A DNA stretch of 5,019 nucleotides from Kiritimatiellia bacterium. GTDB lineage: Bacteria > Verrucomicrobiota > Kiritimatiellia > RFP12 > UBA1067. Numbering within the stretch: position 1 is the first letter of the stretch; the number at the start of each line of letters is the position of its first letter. Where the stretch lies: NCBI GenBank assembly GCA_017547265.1, contig JAFYQC010000033.1, positions 1 through 5,019 of the forward strand, written 5' to 3'. The notes below the pieces were generated by a model. The model was not told the origin of the DNA, did no database searches, and worked only from the letters and a program-made list of their open reading frames with translations. This document shows, piece by piece, positions 1 through 5,019 of this stretch. Position numbers and translations under genes: made by a program.

Positions 1-2
1 TT

Positions 3-1046
3 GCCTATCGGAACGTATCAGTCCCCCCGCAGGCGAGGTTGTATCCACCGACGCGGTACATGGGTTCCAAGAGGAAGTTGCTCGGTGAGATATGTCGTGT
101 TGCGAGCCAGTTTGATTTTGGCAGTGTACTTGACCTGTTTTCAGGTTCAGGAGTCGTGGGTTACATGTTCAAGTCAATGGGTAAGACCGTATGCTGCAAT
201 GACTATATGGCGATGTCGGCGACATTCTCAAAAGCGATGGTAGAGAACAATGCGACTATGTTGACCGATGACGATGTCGTTCGACTGCTTAAAAGACCAA
301 AATCTGTTGATGATTTTGTGTCGGTAACATTCAATGGAATTTTCTTTACAGAGGAGGAGAACGAGAGGATCGATGTGCTACGGACGAACATAGCACGTCT
401 GAAGAATCCCTACAAGAGGGCAATCGCCATGACGGCGTTGATTCGCGCCTGTGCGAAAAAGCAGCCAAGAGGACTTTTCACGTACGTTGGCGAGAGATAT
501 GACGACGGGCGAAGGGATCTCCGTCTGTCGATAGAGGAACAATTTATGGAGTGTGTCAAATCCGTCAATGCGGCTGTGTTTGATAACGGACGGGTGAACC
601 GGTCTGTATGGGGCGATGCGTTGAGGCTTGAAGATACAACTGCTGACCTTGTCTACATTGATCCGCCGTATTATACGCCCAAGTCTGACAATGAATACGT
701 GCGACGCTACCATTTTCTCGAGGGTCTTGCTCGCTCTTGGAAAGGGGTCGAGATTCAGCAGGAAACAAAGACGAAGAAGTTTAAATCCTATCCAACTCCG
801 TTTGCCAGAAGGGAGGGTGCGGAAAAGGCCTTTGACGAGTTGTTCGCGCGTTACCGAGAGTCGATCATGATCGTTTCCTATTCATCCAACAGCCTTCCGA
901 CGAAGGAGCAGATGATGTCTTTGTTGGCGCGGTACAAACGGAACGTGGAGGTTCTGCCGATTGACTATCGTTACAACTTCGGGAATCGCTCTGGAGGTAA
1001 TGTGATGCGGCAGAACGTCAGAGAATTCCTATTCGTCGGATATTGA
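3..1046 (+). CDS. D12-class adenine-N6 DNA methyltransferase (5' end may lie outside the window)
   Basis: Transfers a methyl group from S-adenosylmethionine to N6 of adenine in a specific DNA site, and is probably the protective half of the restriction-modification pair with the next gene. Numbering from the TTG at base 39, the alpha-class motif order is visible: motif X RYMGSKRKLL (residues 6-15), motif I LDLFSGSG (31-38), an acidic motif II position at D55, a long middle part (about 57-200) that should hold the target recognition domain, and catalytic motif IV DPPY (208-211) in YIDPPYYT. The C-terminal part (about 260-335) looks complete. The frame is open back to base 3 without a stop. The TTG at 39 has a purine run directly against it with no spacer, so a start upstream of the window is likely; the TTG would give 335 residues. 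The stop is 12 bases before the endonuclease ATG, which suggests one transcript. The family assignment is firm; the target sequence cannot be read from the protein. Confidence 0.92.
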   Translation, partial: AYRNVSVPPQARLYPPTRYMGSKRKLLGEICRVASQFDFGSVLDLFSGSGVVGYMFKSMGKTVCCNDYMAMSATFSKAMVENNATMLTDDDVVRLLKRPKSVDDFVSVTFNGIFFTEEENERIDVLRTNIARLKNPYKRAIAMTALIRACAKKQPRGLFTYVGERYDDGRRDLRLSIEEQFMECVKSVNAAVFDNGRVNRSVWGDALRLEDTTADLVYIDPPYYTPKSDNEYVRRYHFLEGLARSWKGVEIQQETKTKKFKSYPTPFARREGAEKAFDELFARYRESIMIVSYSSNSLPTKEQMMSLLARYKRNVEVLPIDYRYNFGNRSGGNVMRQNVREFLFVGY

Positions 1047-1058
1047 GAGGTTGTCGAG

Positions 1059-3230
1059 ATGATTGAAATCTGGCAAGTGGGCAATACTGGTGTCAGGAAT
1101 CCAATGCGGATTCATGAGGCATTCAGGCTTTATGCCGACTCTGGGCTTGTGGGTAAGATTCGCGGAGTAGCAGGTGCGGTCGCCTTGACAAACTACCTGT
1201 GCGAGAAAGGAATTCTGCACAATGCGCCGGGCCGTGACACGACCGGCAGTTACGGTCGCAAGTGGAGATTGGTGTTCAACAAGAACGGCTTCACCTACGA
1301 TGAATATTCCGAGGCAGACGGGATTTCGCAGGCGGAACTGGGCCCAGTTGACGACATTACGCCTTTTGGCAAGGCGTTTCTTGTTGCGGACACCGTACCT
1401 GCTGTACAGGAGTTTTTCCTCCGCGCCTCGGCAATGCATATGGAAAAAATGTCGGACGGGGGAACGTTTTCTCCGCTCCGATGGACATTGGCCATCATGC
1501 TTGAAATCGAAAGGCAGACAGGTTCAAGCGCGGTGGGGTTTACGGAATTTTCCGCTTACATCCAGACGTCAAATCCGATGACGCCTGTGGAGAGTGTCGC
1601 TTCGGAGATTCTTGCAATGCGTGCTGGGCGGGCTGTAGCCGCCTCAAAGAAGAAGTTTGACAAGGAACTTTTTAAGCGCCTTGGACGTGACTACCCGAAG
1701 AAGGTCGAGAACTTTTCTGAATATGGCGATATGAACCTTCGTTATCTGCGTGCGACTGGCATGGTTAGGGCACAAGGGAAGGGCATTGCGATCATTGATG
1801 AAAAGCATGATCTCGCGGAGATTCTTGCGAGTGAGCAACGGAGTGACACGGCTCTTCTTTCGCGACTTCATGAACTCTACGAAGGAGCCCCTCTCCCGAC
1901 CGATGACATGGAGACGGCTAAGCGTGTTCTTTTGGGACTTGAAGACCGTCTCAGAAGACGAGGAATTGTCTTTGACGTTGATCACTCGCAGCTGCGTTCA
2001 TCTGCCGATGTAAACAATGCGCGATATCGCCTGGAGGCACTACTAGAAAATGACGAGGAGATTCTATACGCACGCGAGCAGAAGCAGAAGTGGAGTGAGA
2101 TTGCGGACTACATGACTCTTGTCATGAGCCGCGGGGGATTCAAGCGGTATGACGATGACACGGAGATTCGGGTGCCGAAAGACGAAGCCCCGGCTTACCT
2201 TGAATGGGTTGTATGGCGTGCGTTTCTCGCCATGAACACCTTGACGAATAAGCCATACGAGATAAGGCGATTTAAAGTTGACCAGGATTTCTTTCCGGTT
2301 GGTACTGCTCCCGGTAACGGGCCAGATATGATTGCGGAATACGAGGGATGCAAAATTGTCATTGAGGTCACAATGTCTGACAACTCCAGGCAAGAGGCAA
2401 TGGAAGGCGAACCTGTCCGTCGTCATGTTTATGATTCCATAGCAGGAGGAGGCAAGCCTGTTTGGGGATTGTTCATCGCAAAAAATGTAAACACGAACAC
2501 GGCGGAAACATTTAGGGTGGGTACATGGTACGACAAAGATGACGTTCGAACTCGTTTGAATATCGTGCCGTTGACGCTTTGCCAATTCAGGGATTACTTT
2601 GTGTCAATATTTTCGGGCGCGCCCCATCGAAACGGTGAGATTGTGGGGCTACTGGAGAGCTGTGTCGCGAGACGTGACATGGGGTATGCGTTGGAATGGA
2701 AGACGAGCATAGCATCAGAAGTCTCGTCGGTCATTCGAAAGAAGGGCAATAGTGCACGCATTGTTTCAGAGGTCGTGGCAGCGCTCAGGTTCCGCGAGTA
2801 TCTGCCGGTGTATACGCTGCAGGCGGCGTGCGGGTATTTCGGCGAGGGCGAGCCGGTGGAGCCGGATGGCTGGGTGAAGGTGGAGAACTGCGGGCGGCTT
2901 GACGAGGGGATGTTCGTGGTACGGGCGAAGGGACGGTCGATGGAGCCGAAGATCCATGACGGCGACCTGTGCGTGATGCGCAAGTACGAGGGTGGGAGCC
3001 GCAACGACGAAATCGTCCTTGCGCAGCACCGGGAGTTTTACGATTCCGACTCCGGCGGCGCGTATTCCATCAAGAAGTATTCGAGCGAGAAGGTGATGGA
3101 GGAGGATGGCTCGTGGCATCACGAGCGGATCACACTCTTGCCGCTCAACCGCGAGTACGAACCGATCGTGATCGACGCGAACGAGGATGGCGAGTTCACC
3201 GTTGTCGGCGTGTTGAAGGGCGTGCTGTAG
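1059..3230 (+). CDS. Type IIS restriction endonuclease (AlwI/N.BstNBI family) fused to a LexA/UmuD-like S24 domain
   Basis: Predicted to cut or nick DNA beside a short asymmetric site (family members recognise GGATC or GAGTC). Residues 4-18 (IWQVGNTGVRNPMRI) look like the AlwI-family N-terminus and support this ATG, as does GAGAGG eight bases upstream. The nuclease core spans about 375-510. E382 (LEWVVW), D423 (GNGPDM), E436 (IEVTMS) and E449 (EGEPVRRH) correspond to E418, D456, E469 and E482 of N.BspD6I; the last three keep the same 13-residue spacing, aligned from memory. This is a PD-(D/E)XK fold with Thr in place of the usual Lys. LFIAKNVNTNTAETF (471-485) and NIVPLTLCQF (501-510) are further family blocks. 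Residues of about 580-723 are an S24 peptidase domain with scissile Cys591-Gly592, Ser627 (GRSMEP) and Lys672 (YSIKKY). N.BstNBI is about 604 residues, so the S24 part is an extra C-terminal module. The fusion is read directly from one uninterrupted frame; its regulatory meaning is inferred. Confidence 0.9.
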   Translation: MIEIWQVGNTGVRNPMRIHEAFRLYADSGLVGKIRGVAGAVALTNYLCEKGILHNAPGRDTTGSYGRKWRLVFNKNGFTYDEYSEADGISQAELGPVDDITPFGKAFLVADTVPAVQEFFLRASAMHMEKMSDGGTFSPLRWTLAIMLEIERQTGSSAVGFTEFSAYIQTSNPMTPVESVASEILAMRAGRAVAASKKKFDKELFKRLGRDYPKKVENFSEYGDMNLRYLRATGMVRAQGKGIAIIDEKHDLAEILASEQRSDTALLSRLHELYEGAPLPTDDMETAKRVLLGLEDRLRRRGIVFDVDHSQLRSSADVNNARYRLEALLENDEEILYAREQKQKWSEIADYMTLVMSRGGFKRYDDDTEIRVPKDEAPAYLEWVVWRAFLAMNTLTNKPYEIRRFKVDQDFFPVGTAPGNGPDMIAEYEGCKIVIEVTMSDNSRQEAMEGEPVRRHVYDSIAGGGKPVWGLFIAKNVNTNTAETFRVGTWYDKDDVRTRLNIVPLTLCQFRDYFVSIFSGAPHRNGEIVGLLESCVARRDMGYALEWKTSIASEVSSVIRKKGNSARIVSEVVAALRFREYLPVYTLQAACGYFGEGEPVEPDGWVKVENCGRLDEGMFVVRAKGRSMEPKIHDGDLCVMRKYEGGSRNDEIVLAQHREFYDSDSGGAYSIKKYSSEKVMEEDGSWHHERITLLPLNREYEPIVIDANEDGEFTVVGVLKGVL
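2781..3227 (+). other. S24 (LexA/UmuD-like) autoprotease domain encoded within the endonuclease gene
   Basis: This is the domain-coding region for residues of about 575-723. It follows the UmuD/LexA C-terminal layout in order: a cleavage segment LQAACGYFGEGEP (587-599) with Cys591-Gly592 where UmuD has Cys24-Gly25; FVVRAKGRSMEPKIHDGDL (619-637) with the nucleophile Ser627; YSIKKYSSEK (669-678) with Lys672 at the general-base position; and a C-terminal block LLPLNREYEPIVID (693-706) close to LIPMNSAYSPITIS of UmuD. All residues needed for RecA-stimulated self-cleavage appear present. In this family the domain also dimerises, so it could serve as a dimerisation module. The DNA here is richer in GC than the nuclease part (about 65% over 2821-3060 against about 49% over 2281-2400, hand-counted). 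Confidence 0.85.
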
Positions 3231-3279
3231 ACTGCGCTAACGACGAGTGGGGAGACGATTTAAATATTACATGGGGGAC

Positions 3280-3308
3280 TTGACGGAGATTATCTAAAAT
3301 GATAACAT
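3280..3308 (+). promoter_or_regulatory. Possible sigma-70-type promoter for the toxin-antitoxin operon
   Basis: TTGACG at 3280-3285 matches five of six -35 positions and lies 17 bases before TAACAT at 3303-3308, a weak -10 matching four of six. Transcription would begin near 3315 and leave a leader of about 30 bases before the preferred toxin ATG at 3347. The surrounding 3258-3310 stretch is A/T-rich relative to the flanking genes. This rests on consensus matching by eye only; TAAAAT at 3295-3300 is a better -10 hexamer but has wrong spacing. Confidence 0.35.
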
Positions 3309-3334
3309 GTCCGGCGAACCCGAAGGCAGGAAAC

Positions 3335-3339
3335 GGAGG
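3335..3339 (+). promoter_or_regulatory. Ribosome binding site GGAGG deciding the toxin start at 3347
   Basis: A perfect GGAGG sits seven bases before ATG 3347. The upstream in-frame ATG at 3299 has a weaker CGGAG at 3284-3288 with a 10-base spacer and would lie upstream of the predicted transcription start. The site therefore favours a 127-residue rather than a 143-residue toxin. Confidence 0.75.
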
Positions 3340-3346
3340 TAGGAAG

Positions 3347-3730
3347 ATGGCAAAGAAGAAAAAAACGAGAAAACAGGCGGCGGCAAGCACGGCGGTTGCT
3401 GTTGAACCCGCGAGCGGCAAGCGTATCGAATTTACGCCTGGCGCATGGCGGTTCTACAACGCGCAGAGCGAAGCGGTCAAGGCGGCTTTCGGCGACGCAT
3501 TGGCGAAACTAGAGACGGATGGACGACTCGTGCCACCGCAGGGCAAGCCCATAGCTCCAAACCTCTACGAAATACGTGTTAAGGTGAACCCGAACCAGTA
3601 CAGGCTTTTCTATTGTTACTTCGACCCGAACGGCGTACTTGTCCTTTCCGGCTTCGTGAAAAAGACGCGAAAGACCCCGCAGCACGAAATCGACAAGGCA
3701 AAGCGTATACGTGGGGAGGTGTTGAAATGA
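3347..3730 (+). CDS. RelE/HigB-type toxin, phage Gp49-like family (type II toxin-antitoxin)
   Basis: A 127-residue basic protein and probable toxin of a HigBA-like module; relatives fold like RelE and usually cut mRNA at the ribosome. The diagnostic part is C-terminal: KPIAPNLYEIRVKVNPNQYR (67-86) followed by LFYCYFDPNGVLVLSGFVKK (87-106) and TRKTPQHEIDKAKR (107-120). This is the Gp49-like (PF05973-type) pattern of a LYEIR strand, a YR-FY strand, a G-F-KK strand and a TP-EI-A helix. Conserved basic residues (R77, R86, K105, K106, R109) are candidate RNA-contacting positions. The first 25 or so residues are a Lys- and Ala-rich tail (MAKKKKTRKQAAAS) that is longer than is usual for the family and looks disordered. 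The stop codon overlaps the start of the antitoxin gene (ATGA), so the two are translationally coupled, and the toxin-first order is typical of HigBA. Substrate and actual toxicity cannot be read from sequence. Confidence 0.85.
   Translation: MAKKKKTRKQAAASTAVAVEPASGKRIEFTPGAWRFYNAQSEAVKAAFGDALAKLETDGRLVPPQGKPIAPNLYEIRVKVNPNQYRLFYCYFDPNGVLVLSGFVKKTRKTPQHEIDKAKRIRGEVLK
3715..3719 (+). promoter_or_regulatory. Ribosome binding site GGAGG deciding the antitoxin start at 3727
   Basis: GGAGG within a GGGGAGG run lies seven bases before ATG 3727, inside the end of the toxin gene. Spacing equals that of the toxin gene's own site. It selects the ATG of the ATGA overlap over the longer in-frame start at 3613, which would bury 38 codons in the toxin gene. 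Confidence 0.8.
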
Positions 3731-4200
3731 GCCGTGTAATTGACATGACGAAAGTTGTACCTGGGGCGTGGGAAACGATCAAGGCGCGACGGAGCGAGCA
3801 GTTTCGGCGCGATCCCAAGGCCAAGGCTGCGTGGAAAAAGCGCGCGGAGCGGAGTGCAGAGCGCAGGGTGAGAGCGGACGCGAAGATGTATTCTCGTGAA
3901 CACGGGAACTACCTCGATTCGCTCCGGCGCGACTGCCCCGGTTTTGCGGAGGGTGAGAACGCGGAGCGGACGGCGACCGCACTCAAGGCGGCGATGCTGG
4001 ACGCGCGGGACAGGAGCGGATTGACTCAAGCCGAGATCGCAGCGAGGATGGGCGTAAGACCGTCTAACCTTTCTCGCCTTCTCCATGGTAACGGTGGCGT
4101 TAATGGCGCGACGTTCGCCGCTTTTCTGAGGGCTTGCGGCTTTGGTTTCGACATTCGCATATTTCCCTTTCCGGACACAGAATACAAGGCCGGCGTTTAA
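3727..4200 (+). CDS. XRE-family helix-turn-helix antitoxin of the HigBA-like module
   Basis: A 157-residue protein that should bind and neutralise the toxin encoded just upstream and repress the shared operon. The DNA-binding part is a Cro/CI-type helix-turn-helix at about 82-140: ATALKAAMLDARDRSGLTQA leads into EIAARMGVRPSNLSRLLHG (103-121), with GLTQAEIAARMG as the first two helices and RPSNLSRLL as the recognition helix. The end, LRACGFGFDIRIFP (134-147), is the usual tail of HigA-like antitoxins. The first 75 residues are unusual: a highly basic, Arg/Lys/Ala-rich segment (about 19-52) predicted helical, then YLDSLRRDCPGFAEGENAER (62-81). Many relatives are near 100 residues, so this is a substantial N-terminal extension, perhaps the toxin-binding part. 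The start overlaps the toxin stop by four bases. Autoregulation is family knowledge; no operator palindrome was found with confidence. Confidence 0.85.
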   Translation: MSRVIDMTKVVPGAWETIKARRSEQFRRDPKAKAAWKKRAERSAERRVRADAKMYSREHGNYLDSLRRDCPGFAEGENAERTATALKAAMLDARDRSGLTQAEIAARMGVRPSNLSRLLHGNGGVNGATFAAFLRACGFGFDIRIFPFPDTEYKAGV

Positions 4201-4319
4201 CGACGATGATGGCATAATGCATGTCGGTTTGATACCGTTCCTTTTGGATTCGAAGATATTGGAAGATGCATTGCACAGCCACTGAGAGGGAGCAAGGTTT
4301 GAAAAACAGGGAGTGAAAA

Positions 4320-4949
4320 ATGTCAGAACAACTGGTGGTACGATTCGAACATAACGGGAATCCCGTGGCCGGGGCCATTGCGTCGTGGGGTGCGTACACG
4401 AGCTGCGCTGCAACACTGACCGAGGATCTGCTCTGGGCTTGCGAGGATCATGTGAAGCTCTCGCGTCGAACCGGTGAAGACCTTGCCTGTTATCGTGTCC
4501 TTCGTATGTTGCGCGGCCTCGGATGCGGATTTGAAGATTGGGATGAAGAGCGTATTCGAGCAGAAGAGCTGGAACGCCGATTCCGAAGGGGGACTTGCAA
4601 TGTATATGTTTTCGACCCCTGTCTCTGGACGAATGTGGTCTGCTTGACAAATAGCGGTACCGTCGAGGCGTTTACGCCATGCGCTAATGGAACCGTAGCA
4701 ATAAACCTGGATCGGAAGACGGTCCGGTTTGATTCGTGGCACCGCCTGGGGCGGGACGAGTTTGAAATGGATTCTGAATTCAAGGCGCGCCATAGCCGAT
4801 TAATTGCTGATTTCGATCCAACAGGTGAAATGGGGTGGGCCGAGTTTCATTCAAAATTGCTGCCTATGCTCACAAATAACGAAACTCTCGCGGGCGGGCA
4901 CTTCAAGTCTCAGGATGGGCTGTATGTGTATGTCGCGATCGAGTGTTAA
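4320..4949 (+). CDS. Protein of unknown function, 209 residues
   Basis: I do not recognise this protein. The ATG at 4320 is supported by AGGGAG (4308-4313) with a six-base spacer, and the reading frame is clean with codon use like its neighbours. It appears soluble: there is no signal peptide or membrane segment. The N-terminus alternates strand-forming and polar residues (LVVRFEHNGNPVAGAIASWG, 5-24). The middle is helical and charged (about 66-91, rich in Glu and Arg). The C-terminal half mixes short strands such as GTVAINLDRKTVRFDSWHR (124-142). Nine cysteines are spread through it (29, 41, 57, 69, 93, 101, 108, 121, 209) without a CxxC pair, so a classical zinc ribbon is not indicated. It lies 119 bases after the antitoxin and may be a separate transcript or a cargo gene. 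No function is claimed. Confidence 0.7.
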   Translation: MSEQLVVRFEHNGNPVAGAIASWGAYTSCAATLTEDLLWACEDHVKLSRRTGEDLACYRVLRMLRGLGCGFEDWDEERIRAEELERRFRRGTCNVYVFDPCLWTNVVCLTNSGTVEAFTPCANGTVAINLDRKTVRFDSWHRLGRDEFEMDSEFKARHSRLIADFDPTGEMGWAEFHSKLLPMLTNNETLAGGHFKSQDGLYVYVAIEC

Positions 4950-4959
4950 AAATGGTGAC

Positions 4960-4999
4960 CTACTGCGTCAAAAGGGTTAGCCCCCTTTTGACACAGTAG
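4960..4999. repeat. Imperfect inverted repeat, 17-bp arms with a 6-base loop
   Basis: The left arm CTACTGCGTCAAAAGGG (4960-4976) and right arm CCCTTTTGACACAGTAG (4983-4999) are reverse complements apart from one C/A mismatch, around the loop TTAGCC. It begins 10 bases after the stop of the unknown gene, so a transcript would form a strong hairpin there. No T-run follows the right arm, so a standard intrinsic terminator is not shown. An operator for a downstream gene, an mRNA 3'-end stabilising hairpin, or part of a small mobile or repeated element are alternatives. Confidence 0.8.
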
Positions 5000-5013
5000 C
5001 ATTGATACAGTAG
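4993..5013 (+). repeat. Short direct repeat ACAGTAG, two copies 14 bp apart
   Basis: ACAGTAG occurs at 4993-4999 and again at 5007-5013. The reverse complement of its last six bases (CTACTG) opens the inverted repeat at 4960. That makes three copies of CAGTAG/CTACTG in 54 bases. It may be a protein-binding site or the edge of a repeat array cut off by the window end. Confidence 0.5.
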
Positions 5014-5016
5014 GAG
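5012..5016 (+). promoter_or_regulatory. Possible ribosome binding site for a gene beyond the right edge
   Basis: AGGAG followed by AAA lies at the extreme end of the window, the spacing expected if a start codon follows within a few bases. No start codon is visible, so this is only a suggestion. Confidence 0.25.
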
Positions 5017-5019
5017 AAA

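Noticed and set aside
1..243. 80-codon + strand frame beginning with TTG at base 1
   Set aside because: It overlaps the methylase in another frame and has a low-complexity Arg/Cys-rich translation without family features; it is a shadow.
2064..2585. 173-codon - strand frame inside the endonuclease
   Set aside because: It lies opposite the catalytic core of the endonuclease, whose family motifs are plain; no recognisable protein.
3299..3349. Upstream ATG giving a 143-residue toxin
   Set aside because: The ATG at 3347 has a better ribosome site (GGAGG, seven-base spacer), and the extra residues have no family support. It remains a possible alternative.
3238..4206. Nine-base direct repeat TAACGACGA at 3238-3246 and 4198-4206, flanking the toxin-antitoxin genes like a target-site duplication
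   Set aside because: Many nine-base matches are expected by chance in 5 kb, the first overlaps intergenic sequence and the second a stop codon, and no transposase or terminal inverted repeats accompany them.
4201..4319. Possible promoter TTGATA (4229-4234) before the unknown gene
   Set aside because: The nearest -10-like hexamer (GATATT, 4255-4260) is 20 bases away and weak, so it is not listed as a feature. Two ATGCAT palindromes in this gap (4217-4222 and 4266-4271) are too short to interpret.
3616..4650. Long - strand open frame (344 codons) across the toxin-antitoxin genes and the unknown gene
   Set aside because: It is antisense to three well-supported genes with good ribosome sites, and its Arg/Pro/His/Ser-rich translation is typical of antisense frames in GC-rich DNA.
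4988..5016. TTGACA in the right arm of the inverted repeat as a full promoter
   Set aside because: At the correct 17-base spacing the -10 position reads TAGGAG, which is a poor match; no acceptable -10 lies inside the window.

Overview
The window is a compact bacterial defence and accessory segment in which all genes lie on the + strand. Spacing is short and there are clear GGAGG-type ribosome binding sites. No rRNA, tRNA or housekeeping gene is present, so the host cannot be named from the sequence. Base composition is mixed: about 49% GC in a hand-counted part of the endonuclease and about 65% in its C-terminal domain. Together with the restriction-modification and toxin-antitoxin cargo, this suggests a horizontally acquired region.

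Bases 3-1046 encode a D12-class (Dam/DpnII-like, alpha-class) adenine-N6 DNA methyltransferase. Its reading frame is still open at the left edge, so the true start may lie outside the window. Twelve bases after its stop, bases 1059-3230 encode a 723-residue protein. Residues 1 to about 575 are a Type IIS endonuclease of the AlwI / N.BstNBI (N.BspD6I) / PleI / MlyI family. All four acidic residues of the N.BspD6I active site, as I recall them, have counterparts here. Residues of about 580-723 are a LexA/UmuD-like S24 domain with an apparently intact Cys-Gly scissile bond, catalytic Ser and catalytic Lys. A restriction enzyme joined to an SOS-type self-cleaving domain is the most striking item in the window.

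After a 116-bp gap with a possible promoter come two overlapping genes (ATGA overlap): a RelE/HigB-type (Gp49-like) toxin at 3347-3730 and an XRE-family antitoxin at 3727-4200. A 119-bp gap with no clear signal leads to a 209-residue protein of unknown function (4320-4949). The window closes with a 17-bp imperfect inverted repeat, an overlapping short direct repeat (CAGTAG) and a possible ribosome binding site for a gene beyond the edge.

Working model (inference): methylase and endonuclease form a two-gene restriction-modification operon. The S24 domain may let the DNA-damage response, or dimerisation, control the endonuclease. The toxin-antitoxin pair next door is a second, independent addiction module.
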